Source: Streptococcus sp. HF-1907 (GTDB taxonomy: Bacteria > Bacillota > Bacilli > Lactobacillales > Streptococcaceae). From it: a DNA stretch of 33,268 bases. Positions 1-8,439 of the stretch are shown here, piece after piece (within the stretch, counting starts at the first letter, position 1; each line of letters opens with the position of its first letter). The DNA is taken from NCBI RefSeq assembly GCF_015594605.1, contig NZ_JADNQT010000019.1, positions 1 through 33,268 of the forward strand, given 5' to 3'. Below the pieces are notes generated by a model, which was not told where the DNA came from, did no database searches, and saw nothing but the letters and a program-made list of their open reading frames with translations. The translations under genes were made by a program, and so were the position numbers.

Positions 1-72
1 AAGCTGTCTAAAGCTCTCTCCTTGCTTTCTCAATTCATATATTTGAACTTTATCTTCATAAGTTAATTTCAT
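1..72 (-). pseudogene. IS3-family transposase OrfA, N-terminal part (cut by window edge)
   Basis: The minus strand reads ATG at 70-72 and continues open to the window edge, giving 24 residues that begin MKLTYEDKVQIYELRKQG. This is the usual opening of the helix-turn-helix OrfA protein of IS150-group IS3 elements. OrfA binds the element ends, and a frameshifted OrfAB fusion catalyses transposition. The rest lies outside the window, so I cannot say whether the element is intact. The start lies a few bases inside the element end, as expected. A possible -10 (TATAAT) lies just upstream on the minus strand. Confidence 0.7.
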
Positions 73-122
73 TATAAAACACCCCAAAAGTTAGATTTTT
101 TCTGTCTAACTTTTGGGGTGCA
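1..122 (-). mobile_element. IS3-family element, left terminus with terminal hairpin
   Basis: Read on the minus strand, the element seems to begin with TG at 122 (TGCACCCCAAAAGTTAGACA). It carries a perfect 16-bp inverted repeat, CACCCCAAAAGTTAGA at 80-95 against its complement at 105-120, and then the OrfA start. TG...CA ends are typical of IS3 elements. Only one end is visible, so target duplication and the exact border cannot be checked. The hairpin between end and gene could block read-through transcription from outside; that role is inferred. Confidence 0.65.
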
Positions 123-245
123 GTTCATGACCAGCGCTTTTTGAGTAGGATTATTTCCTAAGTGACGGCAAGTCGGTGTTTCCTTTCTCAATCAACTGAA
201 AGAAGAAATCATCTAGAGGCTGTCTGGTCTTGTAATGCTTAACAA

Positions 246-295
246 CAAAAAGAAATAACCGTCTCTTAACTTTAGCAGGTTAGACGATTATTTCT
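246..295 (-). terminator. Rho-independent terminator of the ABC transporter operon
   Basis: On the minus strand AGAAATAATCGTCT (282-295) pairs with AGACGGTTATTTCT (251-264) with one mismatch, and a T-rich run follows. It lies about 180 bp past the stop codon of the last ABC gene, in the right orientation. Confidence 0.6.
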
Positions 296-335
296 TAACT
301 ATAAACTGAGCTACCGTCTTAAACGGATTTACACT

Positions 336-361
336 AGGAGTTGTTAGCGCAACTCCTTTTT
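336..361 (+). terminator. Plus-strand terminator-like hairpin
   Basis: AGGAGTTG (336-343) and CAACTCCT (350-357) form an 8-bp stem with loop TTAGCG, followed directly by TTTTTCTATTTT. It points along the plus strand, where no gene is visible upstream, so it may belong to a small RNA or to a gene removed by the nearby IS insertion. Confidence 0.55.
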
Positions 362-471
362 CTATTTTCATTATAAACGATTGACTAATCTTTAGCACAT
401 ACTAAACTGTGACAGTATCGTTTCTGCTTTATCATCTACTTCGTCATCTTATCATACATTTTAACTAGCCC

Positions 472-2214
472 CTAATCCATCATCCCAGCCTGCAATTGAT
501 ACATCTTGTGATAGGTGCCACGCTTAGCCAAAAGCTCTTCGTGACTACCGCTCTCGATGATGCGCCCCTTGTCCAGCACGTAGATGCAGTTGGCATCTTG
601 GATGGTCGATAGGCGGTGGGCAATGGCGATGGTCGTCCGCCCCTTTCGCATCTTGGCCAAGGAATTCTGCACGATTTGCTCAGTCTCTGAGTCGATGTTG
701 GCCGTCGCTTCGTCCAAGATGAGAACTTTGGGTTTACTTGCTACGGTTCTGGCAAAGGCCAATAGCTGGCGCTGACCAGTTGAAAAACTTGAGCCCCGCT
801 CTGAAACAGGTGCATCGTAGCCTTCAGGCAACTTCTGAATGAATTGGTCCGCGTCCACAAACTCCGCTGCCGCTTGCACGTCCTCATCAGAAATATCCTG
901 ATACATCTTGATGTTAGACTTGATAGTCCCATGATAGAGGAAAGGATCCTGCAAGACCAGCCCGACATTCTTACGCAATTCTTCCTGAGAATACTGACGG
1001 ATGTCTTTACCATCAAGCAAGACTTGCCCAGAAGCAAATTCGTAGAAACGCATAAAAACGTTGATGATAGATGATTTTCCTGACCCCGTTGAGCCGACAA
1101 AGGCAATGGTTTCACCCTTATTAACCTTGAAAGAGATATTATCTAGTATTGGTCGAGTGCCGTCGTAAGAAAAGCTGACGTTTTTAAACTCAATATTGCC
1201 TTCTTGCACCTTAGCTCCGCTATTTTCCTGAAGAGGCTCATAGCCATCCTCGTCAATCAAATCAAAGACGCGACCAGCTGAGACCATGGAAGTCTGCAAG
1301 GTAGAGAAATTCTGAGTCACCTCAATCAAGGGGTCAAAGAGGCGGTTGATGTACTGGATGAAGGCGTACATGAGACCCGCCGAAATCCCAATGCTCATAC
1401 CGCGAAAACCAAAGTAAGTCATCAAAAGGGCATAGGCTAGGAGTTTCAAGAGGGACATGGCAGGGCGGAGAAAGAGACTATCCAGAGCCATGGATTTGTT
1501 GGCGTAGACGACGTGTTCGGCATTGATTTCTTCAAATTCAGCCTTGAGACGTTCTTGCTGGTTAAAGGCTTGAACGATGCGGATGCCCTCAATGGATTCT
1601 GACAGTTTGGAGTTGATATCACTAAGAAGCGCCCGAGTTTTGGCAATAACAGCCACCGACTTCTTGCGATAAACATTAACCAAAATGAAGATGAAAGGCA
1701 AGAAAAGAACAACCAGTCCCGTCAAACGCACATCCAGCATGAGCATGGTGTAAAGGGTCACTGTGAAAATGAAGACCGCTGAAATGAAGCTAGACAGAAT
1801 CCCCGAAAACATATCAGCGATAGCTTCCGTGTCATTGGTAATCCGCGAAACAATCGACCCCGCAGGCGTTCGGTCAAAGTAAGACATGCCCAAACGCTCC
1901 ATATTAGCAAAGGCATCACGGCGAATATCGCGCACAATGCTATATGATACCTTAGCAAAATAGAGATTCCCGAAATACTGGATAAAGGTTTGAAGCACAT
2001 ACATGCCGTAATAGCCAATCAAAATCATGACTGCCGTCTGATTGACATTTGTCAAATAATTGTCAATAAAATGTGAGGCAATCAGGGGAATCAAACTTTT
2101 GACAACCGTCGTCAACAGAAGCAAGCCCAAAGCAAGGACAGTCAGCCACTTGTAGGGTTTCAAATAAGACATGAGACGCTTGAAGACAGCCCATTGGTTC
2201 TTGTTATTGGACAT
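472..2214 (-). CDS. ABC multidrug exporter half-transporter (catalytically competent NBD, YheH/LmrD-like)
   Basis: 580-residue fused membrane and ATPase protein of the type IV exporter family. The N-terminal half (about 20-310) holds six membrane segments. The NBD has Walker A GSTGSGKS (374-381), Walker B VLILDE (497-502) with the catalytic Glu502, and the H-loop His533. The ABC signature is FSTGQ (477-481) instead of LSGGQ. The upstream gene has the opposite pattern, with a normal signature but Asp in place of the Walker B Glu. Together they should form a heterodimer like LmrCD, BmrCD or PatAB, with one degenerate and one active ATP site. The gene overlaps its partner by 11 bp, which suggests translational coupling. 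The substrate is unknown; drugs or lipids are likely from the family. Confidence 0.9.
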   Translation of the reverse strand: MSNNKNQWAVFKRLMSYLKPYKWLTVLALGLLLLTTVVKSLIPLIASHFIDNYLTNVNQTAVMILIGYYGMYVLQTFIQYFGNLYFAKVSYSIVRDIRRDAFANMERLGMSYFDRTPAGSIVSRITNDTEAIADMFSGILSSFISAVFIFTVTLYTMLMLDVRLTGLVVLFLPFIFILVNVYRKKSVAVIAKTRALLSDINSKLSESIEGIRIVQAFNQQERLKAEFEEINAEHVVYANKSMALDSLFLRPAMSLLKLLAYALLMTYFGFRGMSIGISAGLMYAFIQYINRLFDPLIEVTQNFSTLQTSMVSAGRVFDLIDEDGYEPLQENSGAKVQEGNIEFKNVSFSYDGTRPILDNISFKVNKGETIAFVGSTGSGKSSIINVFMRFYEFASGQVLLDGKDIRQYSQEELRKNVGLVLQDPFLYHGTIKSNIKMYQDISDEDVQAAAEFVDADQFIQKLPEGYDAPVSERGSSFSTGQRQLLAFARTVASKPKVLILDEATANIDSETEQIVQNSLAKMRKGRTTIAIAHRLSTIQDANCIYVLDKGRIIESGSHEELLAKRGTYHKMYQLQAGMMD

Positions 2215-3946
2215 GACTTTCCTCCATTTCTAATTGTTGTGACTCATAAGTGTCAGCGTACCAACCACCTTGGGCAACCAAATCCTCATGGCGACCACGT
2301 TCGATAATGTGCCCATCTTGCATAACCAAAATGAGGTCAGCATGGACCACCGCTGACAGACGATGAGCCGAAATGATGGTGGTTTTTGATTGACGGGTTT
2401 CTTTCAGATTTTCGATGATGGCGTGCTCAGTCTTGGCATCAACTGCTGATAAAGAATCATCCAAAATCAGAATATCTGGATTGAGAATCATGGCACGACT
2501 CATGGCGATACGTTGCTTTTGACCACCAGAGAGGGAAACACCCTTTTCACCAATCAAGGTATTGAAGCCGTCAGGCATGTTTTTAATATCATCATAAACC
2601 TGAGATAGTTTGGTCGCTTCTTCTACTGCTTCAAGGCTCAAGTCAGGATTTCCAAAGCGTACATTTTCCAAGATAGATGTGGCAAACAAGAACTGGTCCT
2701 GTGGCACATAGCCAATCAAACTCCGCAAATCAGCCAAGCGGTAATCACGAATATCGTGCCCGTTGATCCTAATAGCCCCCTGATTGACATCGTGTTCACG
2801 GAGCAAGAGTTTAATCAAGGTCGTCTTACCAGATCCCGTCTGACCAACCAATCCAAGCGTCTGCCCCTTTTCAAGCGCAAAGTGGATATCAGCCAAAGTC
2901 TCTTCATTCTCATACTTGAATTGGTCGATATCATATTCCAAGCGACCATTTTCAATGGTCTCTAATGGCTGCGCTGGGTCTTGCACATCAGAGTCTTGCG
3001 CAAGGAGATTATTGATACGGTCATAAGAAACTGTCCCGCGCTGCACCAAATTAAAGAGGAAACCTATAGCCATCAAAGGCCAAACCAACATATCAAGGTA
3101 GGTCACAAAAGTAACCAGATTTCCAATCGTCACCTGTCCTTTGGAAACCATAAAGGCACCCATAGCCAAGGTCAAGACATAAGAAGCCCCGATAAATAAG
3201 AGCACCAAGGGGTCAAACATGACATCGTATTTCATGGTGTGCATGTTCTTTTGAAAGGCCATTTCATTGACTTCTTGGAAGGATTTCATTTCGTCTTCTT
3301 GGTAGCCGAAGGATTTGGTTACTTTGATACCTGACACGCTTTCCTGCACTTTATTATTGAGGTCAGAGAAGGCAGCTTGTGATTGACCAAAGGCTTTATG
3401 GGTCTTGCGACCAAGTCGACTGGTAGCGTAAGCCATTAGCGGAAGCGGAATAATAGCAATCAAGGTCATCTGCCAAGAAATGGTGAAGAACATGGTAATC
3501 AAAGTCGCCAAGGCGGTAATGGAAGCATCGACAGCAGACATGACCCCACCACCAGCAAGACGAGTTAGGGAGTTGATATCGTTGGTAGCATGAGCCATCA
3601 AATCACCCGTGCGGTATTTCTGGTAGAAAGACGGCGACATCTTGGTGAAATGGTCAAAGAGACGAAAGCGGACGATTTGCCCCAGACGATAAGATGTCCC
3701 CAAGATGTACATGCGCCAGATGTAGCGAAGACCATACATGGCTAACGCTGACAAAATCAGCCATAAGAGCCCCCACAAGAGTTTTGGAGTCGTCAATTTG
3801 CCATCTGTTATGGCGTCAATGACATTCCCCATAACTTTGGGTGGAATCAAATTCAAAACCGCCACCAAACTGAGCGATAAGATTCCAATCAGATAACGGC
3901 GTTTTTCTTCCTTGAAAAACCACCATAAATTGCGAATAATTGACAT
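2204..3946 (-). CDS. ABC multidrug exporter half-transporter (degenerate NBD, YheI/LmrC-like)
   Basis: 580-residue exporter half with an N-terminal six-helix domain and a C-terminal NBD. Walker A is GQTGSGKT (368-375), the signature is the canonical LSGGQ (472-476) and the H-loop is His528. Walker B reads ILILDDS, so Asp497 replaces the catalytic Glu. That change marks the non-catalytic member of heterodimeric exporters (BmrC/YheI, LmrC, PatA class). The start is ATG at 3944-3946 with the ribosome site AAAGGAGC just upstream. It is the first gene of a two-gene operon, and its 3' end overlaps the second gene. The upstream leader is long and rich in hairpins, which would suit attenuation control as described for bmrCD and patAB; this link is inferred. 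Confidence 0.9.
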   Translation of the reverse strand: MSIIRNLWWFFKEEKRRYLIGILSLSLVAVLNLIPPKVMGNVIDAITDGKLTTPKLLWGLLWLILSALAMYGLRYIWRMYILGTSYRLGQIVRFRLFDHFTKMSPSFYQKYRTGDLMAHATNDINSLTRLAGGGVMSAVDASITALATLITMFFTISWQMTLIAIIPLPLMAYATSRLGRKTHKAFGQSQAAFSDLNNKVQESVSGIKVTKSFGYQEDEMKSFQEVNEMAFQKNMHTMKYDVMFDPLVLLFIGASYVLTLAMGAFMVSKGQVTIGNLVTFVTYLDMLVWPLMAIGFLFNLVQRGTVSYDRINNLLAQDSDVQDPAQPLETIENGRLEYDIDQFKYENEETLADIHFALEKGQTLGLVGQTGSGKTTLIKLLLREHDVNQGAIRINGHDIRDYRLADLRSLIGYVPQDQFLFATSILENVRFGNPDLSLEAVEEATKLSQVYDDIKNMPDGFNTLIGEKGVSLSGGQKQRIAMSRAMILNPDILILDDSLSAVDAKTEHAIIENLKETRQSKTTIISAHRLSAVVHADLILVMQDGHIIERGRHEDLVAQGGWYADTYESQQLEMEESHVQ

Positions 3947-4001
3947 GTCGCTAAAAAGCTCCTTTCTAGATCATCTGGAAATCTCCAGACTCATTTGCCC
4001 T

Positions 4002-4047
4002 AACACAAGGACAGAGGCTGAGCAAGCTCACCCTCTGTCCTTGTGTT
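4002..4047. promoter_or_regulatory. 22-bp near-perfect hairpin in the ABC operon leader
   Basis: AACACAAGGACAGAGG at 4002-4017 pairs with its complement ending at 4047. The stem extends to 22 bp with one mismatch and a 2-base turn. It lies about 55 bp upstream of the first ABC gene. On the minus strand no T-run follows, so it is not a plain terminator for that direction; on the plus strand a T-rich stretch follows after a short gap. It could be an attenuator-like RNA structure or a plus-strand terminator. Confidence 0.55.
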
Positions 4048-4055
4048 GAAATAGT

Positions 4056-4085
4056 TTTATATTTATTTACTTTGATATTTTCCAA
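4056..4085 (-). promoter_or_regulatory. Possible promoter of the ABC operon
   Basis: The minus strand shows TTGGAA (4080-4085), then 18 bases, then TATAAA (4056-4061). The match is moderate. If used, the 22-bp hairpin would be in the transcribed leader. Confidence 0.3.
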
Positions 4086-4093
4086 CGTAGCAA

Positions 4094-4194
4094 GTTTATC
4101 AATGATTAAAATCACTGATAAACGGTAAGTCGCTATAGCGACTTACCTAGCTACCTTACTAATTACAGTTTCAAAATAGTATCGATTTTGAAAC
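4094..4194. repeat. Cluster of three palindromes
   Basis: Three dyads lie almost end to end. At 4094-4123 arms GTTTATCA and TGATAAAC are imperfect inside. At 4124-4147 there is a perfect 24-bp palindrome with half-site GGTAAGTCGCTA. At 4168-4194 arms GTTTCAAAAT and ATTTTGAAAC flank a short centre. They sit between repeat copy A and the ABC promoter region. They could be operators or RNA hairpins; the sequence does not decide. Confidence 0.6.
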
Positions 4195-4207
4195 CTCTAT
4201 GTCGTTA

Positions 4208-4339
4208 GTAGTGCAGACGCAAGCAGCTTCCTTATGATGAATGAGAAAAGCTTCGCTTCCCTATTTCCAACCTCTTACAGTCTCTCGGACTGTTACTCTC
4301 TCAAAAATCCCGTTATCAGGGAAAGCTCACTTCGTTCGC
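4208..4339 (-). repeat. Dispersed intergenic repeat, copy A
   Basis: Read on the minus strand it begins GCGAACGAAGTGAGC and ends GCGTCTGCACTAC. The same ends occur at 6212-6357 (minus) and 20719-20865 (plus). The interior of copy A is the most divergent, but it keeps a GATTTTTGAGA word and contains hairpins such as ACAGTC/GACTGT. No open frame runs through it. I do not recognise the family. Confidence 0.65.
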
Positions 4340-4446
4340 CATTCTCAAAAGTGAAGTAAGAATACAATTTACAAAAAATTAATTTTAATATTAGTACATT
4401 ATACCCCGCCACCCAGGGGGAAGGTCAAGTCAGACGACTTATGATT

Positions 4447-4475
4447 AAAAGAGTTGACTGATAATCAACTCTTTT
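4447..4475 (-). terminator. Terminator overlapping the vanZ stop codon
   Basis: On the minus strand AAAAGAGTTGA (4465-4475) pairs with TCAACTCTTTT (4447-4457) across a 7-base loop. The stop codon TGA at 4465-4467 forms the base of the left arm. Confidence 0.75.
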
Positions 4476-4986
4476 GACTACTATTTTTTAGATGAAGGCT
4501 AAGCTTTTGGTAAACCCAAAGTGCCAATGGTCCTCCCAAGCTGTTGGTCCAGAGGTCATCAATTTCAAAGACACGATTAGCATCAATAAGAGCATCTAGG
4601 ACCAACTGCGTGCATTCGATGAAGAGAGACATGATAAATGCTGTCAGCAAAATCTTCCTATATCCTCTCAATTTTGGAAATAGTGCTAGTAGACCCAAAA
4701 TGAAGGGGAACAAGAGGAGAATATTGACCGCATTTTGTCCCAGAACCCAGAAAATCTGCCACCAGCTCTGCAATTGTCCAAAATGAACAAAGGAATTAAA
4801 AGGTGTCAGTAGGACAACCAAGCGACCGTAGTGCTGAATTCCAGGCGTTTCAACCCCATCAATCACATGCTGGGGACCAAAACACATCCAGCAAATCATC
4901 AAGGCATAAATCAGAACCAAACCCCAGACCAAGCGGCGACCAGCTGGCTTTAATTCAATCCTGTCATCAATGAAAGTTTTGAACAT
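4465..4986 (-). CDS. VanZ family membrane protein
   Basis: 173-residue integral membrane protein with about four hydrophobic segments. It resembles the VanZ family, whose founding member gives low-level teicoplanin resistance; the role in streptococci is not settled. I start it at ATG 4984-4986, which lies one base after the rlmN stop (TAAGATG) and suggests coupled translation. A longer frame would begin at a GTG at 5025 inside rlmN without a ribosome site, so I reject it. The gene forms a tail to rlmN and ends at a terminator that overlaps its stop codon. Confidence 0.8.
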   Translation of the reverse strand: MFKTFIDDRIELKPAGRRLVWGLVLIYALMICWMCFGPQHVIDGVETPGIQHYGRLVVLLTPFNSFVHFGQLQSWWQIFWVLGQNAVNILLLFPFILGLLALFPKLRGYRKILLTAFIMSLFIECTQLVLDALIDANRVFEIDDLWTNSLGGPLALWVYQKLSLHLKNSSQKS

Positions 4987-4987
4987 C

Positions 4988-6100
4988 TTATTTAGCAGCG
5001 CCAGCGATGGCTTTTTGACGGTCACGTTTCATGGTATTTGAACGCAATTGCCCACAAGCAGCATCAATGTCTGTACCATGCTCTTGACGAACAACACAGT
5101 TTACGCCATTTTTCTTAAGAACATCATAGAAAGCATCTACGCGTTCTTTAGGGCTACGGCTGTATTGGTCGTGCTCTGAAACTGGGTTGTAAGGAATGAG
5201 GTTGACGTAAGACAATTTACGGATTTTCTTAGTCAAATCTGCCAATTCCTGTGCATTTTCAGGCGTGTCATTGACTTCGTTAAGCATGATGTACTCGAAA
5301 GTCACGCGACGGTTGGTTGTTTCGATGTAGTACTCGATAGCTGCGAAGAGTTTTTCAAGTGGGAATGAACGGTTGATACGCATGATGCTTGAGCGAAGCT
5401 CATTGTTTGGTGCGTGAAGTGAAACGGCAAGGTTAACTTGAACGCCTTCGTTGGCAAAGTCACGGATTTTGTGAGCAAGACCTGATGTTGATACCGTGAT
5501 GTGACGGGCACCGATGGCAAGTCCATTATCATCATTGACCGTACGCAGGAATTTAAGCACGTTATCATAGTTGTCAAAAGGCTCACCGATACCCATAACA
5601 ACGATATGGCTGACGCGTTCGCCCTGACCACGTTCATCAAAGTACTTTTGAACCAACATAATTTGGGCAGTGATCTCACCATTGTTCAAGTCACGTTGTT
5701 TTTTAATCAAACCGCTGGCGCAGAAAGTACAACCGATGTTGCAACCAACCTGTGTAGTCACACAGACTGACAAACCATAGTGCTGACGCATGAGAACAGT
5801 CTCGATGAGCATACCGTCTGGCAATTCAAAAAGGTATTTAACCGTACCATCAGCTGATTCTTGGACGATACGTTGTTTAAGCGGATTAACCACAAAGTTT
5901 TCATTCAAAACGGCGATAAAATCTTTTGAGATATTAGTCATTTCTTCAAAAGATTGGACACGTTTTTTGTAAAGCCAATCCCAAATTTGAGTAGCACGGA
6001 ATTTTTTCTCACCGTGTTCAATAGCCCATTCAATCAACTCATCGCGAGTAAGGCTATAAATAGAAGGTTTGTAATCAGGTGTTTCAGTTTTTCTTGGCAT
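4988..6100 (-). CDS. rlmN: 23S rRNA (adenine2503-C2) methyltransferase RlmN
   Basis: 370-residue radical-SAM enzyme that methylates C2 of A2503 in 23S rRNA and C2 of A37 in some tRNAs. The iron-sulfur motif CNIGCTFC gives Cys120, Cys124 and Cys127. The two catalytic cysteines are visible as Cys113 (VCVTTQVGC) and Cys349 (DAACGQL). The SAM motif GIGEPFDN is present. The A2503 C8 methyltransferase Cfr is a paralogue, but the N-terminal region and context fit RlmN. I choose ATG 6098-6100 because AAAGGAAA lies at the right distance; an upstream ATG at 6124 would add 8 Lys/Asn-rich residues. vanZ follows with one base between stop and start. Confidence 0.95.
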   Translation of the reverse strand: MPRKTETPDYKPSIYSLTRDELIEWAIEHGEKKFRATQIWDWLYKKRVQSFEEMTNISKDFIAVLNENFVVNPLKQRIVQESADGTVKYLFELPDGMLIETVLMRQHYGLSVCVTTQVGCNIGCTFCASGLIKKQRDLNNGEITAQIMLVQKYFDERGQGERVSHIVVMGIGEPFDNYDNVLKFLRTVNDDNGLAIGARHITVSTSGLAHKIRDFANEGVQVNLAVSLHAPNNELRSSIMRINRSFPLEKLFAAIEYYIETTNRRVTFEYIMLNEVNDTPENAQELADLTKKIRKLSYVNLIPYNPVSEHDQYSRSPKERVDAFYDVLKKNGVNCVVRQEHGTDIDAACGQLRSNTMKRDRQKAIAGAAK

Positions 6101-6211
6101 TTTATTTCCTTTATTTTTATTCATTAAAATTAAAAATCAAATTTCTGACATTTTCTTCGCTTCTTTATTCTAGGCTCAGACCTAAAACAATCTACTGAAC
6201 TATTTTAGTAA

Positions 6212-6357
6212 GTAGTGCAGACGGAAGAAGAAATTATCCAGTGGATGATTTCTTGAAATCCAAGGAGTTTCATTCCTAATTTTTGAGCCAAAGTCTCAAA
6301 AATTTCATCATCAGTGACACTACGGCGAAAATCTCAGTCTCTGCTCACTTCGTTCGC
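6212..6357 (-). repeat. Dispersed intergenic repeat, copy B
   Basis: On the minus strand it begins GCGAACGAAGTGAGC and ends CCGTCTGCACTAC. It shares with copy C the internal words TTTTCGCCGTAGTG, a hairpin of the form ATTTTTGAG...CTCAAAAAT, and AATGAAACTCC. It fills most of the interval between yutD and rlmN (6101-6420), which otherwise holds no gene. Confidence 0.7.
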
Positions 6358-6420
6358 GGAATATCCATAACAAGTTTAATTAGAATCTGTTTCGGGACTA
6401 GCATCAATAGCTGAACTAGA

Positions 6421-7002
6421 TTATTTTTCTTTCTTACGAATCACAAAATATTGCTTGGCTGACTTAATCTCACGCGCCTCTTCATTTCGCAACTGACGTT
6501 CTTGACGACGTTTATCATCCTTGCGTTTCTTACTTGTGAAATGCTTGTTGGCTGTCGTCTTATTATTAGCACCAACCTGTTTTTGGAAACCTTGCTTTTT
6601 AGAACGATTGGATTTTTTACGACGCGGAGATTTCTTTTCTTCAAAAACCACTTCCTTAGGATTAGGATTTTCCAAAACAAAATAAGCGCAGCCAAAATTG
6701 CAATATTCCTTGATATAATCTTCCAATCGAGAAATACGACTGGATTTTCTAACCGAGCTGGCATCCTTATAAAAACCACGGAGACGCAGTTGTTCATTGC
6801 CCCAATCACCAACAATGTAATCGTATTTTAAAAGGATTTCCGAAAAGCGTTGACCAAAGACAGTAGCGTCAAAGGCATTTTTCTCATTTTCCAAAATCAA
6901 AAATTCCAACTCATCACTCTTAACATGATTGTCAAAAGTGACAAATTGCGGGCCAGGATACTTATTGTAATTAAGCATATCCGGTGTAATCTCTTTTCGC
7001 AT
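6421..7002 (-). CDS. YutD family protein (DUF1027)
   Basis: 193-residue soluble protein. The N-terminal about 110 residues (MRKEITPDMLNYNKYPG ... VGDWGNEQLRLRGFYKD) match the YutD family of Firmicutes, whose function is unknown. The C-terminal 80 residues are very rich in Lys, Arg and Asn and probably disordered; they could bind nucleic acid. I start at ATG 7000-7002 because AAAGGAGA lies 4-12 bases upstream; a frame 5 codons longer lacks a site. The gene follows the yunD-like gene by 24 bases, and this pair near rlmN is a common streptococcal order. Confidence 0.8.
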   Translation of the reverse strand: MRKEITPDMLNYNKYPGPQFVTFDNHVKSDELEFLILENEKNAFDATVFGQRFSEILLKYDYIVGDWGNEQLRLRGFYKDASSVRKSSRISRLEDYIKEYCNFGCAYFVLENPNPKEVVFEEKKSPRRKKSNRSKKQGFQKQVGANNKTTANKHFTSKKRKDDKRRQERQLRNEEAREIKSAKQYFVIRKKEK

Positions 7003-7026
7003 AAATCTCCTTTCCATCCTAATTTA

Positions 7027-8364
7027 TTACGGCTCTAAGTGACCAGTCAAATAATTAGCAACCACTTCTCGCAACAAGTCTGGGAAAAGTAGCTCTGCCT
7101 GATGTTGTCTTACCTTATCAAAATAAGAGGCAAAAGCATACTGGTCAACAAGGACTAGATGAAGTTCTTTCTTTTCATCAATAGCCTTTCCATTATACAC
7201 TATTTTTCCATTTTTGTAAGCAAAGCCCGCCTGTAAAACGTTTCCGAATTGTTTGCCGCGAAAGCCCATGCCTCTTATCTCTTGGTGCGCCAGCAATTGG
7301 CCTTTGGTCCAAATATCCTCATAAATATCCGCCAACTCCTTAGCGGTCACGTTCAGCTTAGCTAGGCGCATCTGGTGAGGGAGAGCCGTCTGCAAGCTGG
7401 CCTTGGTCAGATTCTTTTCAAAAGGCGTCACCACCAAGCCGGAATTCATGATACAAACATCCGCGTCAGCGTAGCACATCATGGCCTCCATAACCAGCTG
7501 GCAAGACTCTGCTAAGCTCAAATCTCGGGGCAAGTCGATGATTTTTTCTTGGGACAAGAGCTGGCGCCCACGCTTATAGGTCTGCTCTATCCAGTCTTGG
7601 TCCCGCCAATCACTAGGCATTTGGCTGGTCGCGTGAGCCACAATCGAAGCCTCTTGAAGCTGGTGATTGTCCAAGGTCAAATTGATTTCACCCACATAAT
7701 AACCGTACTTGTCTGCCGCAGCTAGATAAGTTCCATTAACCACTTCCCCCTCTTCAAAAAGATGGTGGGTATGCGAGCCGATAATCAGGTCAATCTCGGG
7801 AAAGTCCCTTGCAATCTGCTCATCATAACGCACCCCAAGATGACTCATGAGAATCCGCACATCAGCTGAAGCCACCTCATCACGCGCCAAATCAGCTTTG
7901 AGACAATCCAGAGGATTTTCAACCGTCCAACCATTAGGCTCATAAGTTGCATAATAAGGAAAAGTGTAAGCTAGCAGCGCAATTTTAGTCCCTTGCCTAG
8001 TCTCGTAAATGAAATAAGGCTGCGCCCAGTCAGGTTGCTGACGTTTATCTTTAAGATTGCCTAGAATGACTTGAAAATTAGCCTGGTCATAGACCACATC
8101 AAGCTCCGCCTTAGCCAGACCAATTCCTTCGTTATTACCAATCGTGGCAAATTGAATTCCAAGTTCATTCATGAGTTCAACATTTGCCCTACCAGCGGTC
8201 GCATCGGTCAAGGGATGACTTTTATCTATATTATCTCCTAGATCCAATTTCAACACTTCGATGGTATCAAGCACTTCTGCTTGAAAAAAACGTTTGACCT
8301 TGGGGTAATTTTCAAAATGAGAATGCAAATCATTGAGATGTAAAATCCGTAAATATTCTGTCAT
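7027..8364 (-). CDS. Bifunctional metallophosphatase/5'-nucleotidase (YunD-like)
   Basis: 445 residues without a signal peptide, so probably cytoplasmic. The N-terminal calcineurin-like metallophosphoesterase domain has HLNDLHSHFE near the start, a DLGDNID metal motif, GNNEG, SHLG and GSHTHH. The C-terminal half is a 5'-nucleotidase C domain (about 270-440) with IMNSGL and a substrate-pocket region. The nearest family is YunD of Bacillus, predicted to hydrolyse nucleotides or related phosphoesters. It appears cotranscribed with yutD. The ribosome site before ATG 8364 is weak (GAAGGC). Confidence 0.85.
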   Translation of the reverse strand: MTEYLRILHLNDLHSHFENYPKVKRFFQAEVLDTIEVLKLDLGDNIDKSHPLTDATAGRANVELMNELGIQFATIGNNEGIGLAKAELDVVYDQANFQVILGNLKDKRQQPDWAQPYFIYETRQGTKIALLAYTFPYYATYEPNGWTVENPLDCLKADLARDEVASADVRILMSHLGVRYDEQIARDFPEIDLIIGSHTHHLFEEGEVVNGTYLAAADKYGYYVGEINLTLDNHQLQEASIVAHATSQMPSDWRDQDWIEQTYKRGRQLLSQEKIIDLPRDLSLAESCQLVMEAMMCYADADVCIMNSGLVVTPFEKNLTKASLQTALPHQMRLAKLNVTAKELADIYEDIWTKGQLLAHQEIRGMGFRGKQFGNVLQAGFAYKNGKIVYNGKAIDEKKELHLVLVDQYAFASYFDKVRQHQAELLFPDLLREVVANYLTGHLEP

Positions 8365-8401
8365 GCCTTCATTGTAACACTTTCCATTATAATTGTCTGA
8401 A

Positions 8402-8433
8402 ATCAGAAAACTCGCTAGTAGCGACTAACGAGT
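8402..8433 (-). terminator. Terminator of the rsmD-coaD-sepM operon
   Basis: On the minus strand ACTCGTTAGT (8424-8433) pairs with ACTAGCGAGT (8410-8419), including one G-T pair, around CGCT, followed by TTTTC. It starts six bases after the sepM stop. Confidence 0.8.
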
Positions 8434-8439
8434 CCTTTT

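Larger units (their letters stand above)
123..471. other. Gene-free interval between IS end and ABC transporter
   Basis: No convincing gene. It holds two terminator-like hairpins, listed separately, and a minus-strand open frame without a start codon. That frame ends with TAA at 151-153 and its last residues read FFFQLIEKGNTDLPSLRK. The frame looks protein-like but begins after a stop, so it may be the tail of a gene cut by the IS insertion. I do not recognise it. Confidence 0.4.

Noticed and set aside
4987..5025. GTG start for vanZ inside rlmN
   Set aside because: There is no ribosome site and the extension overlaps rlmN; the ATG one base after the rlmN stop fits better.
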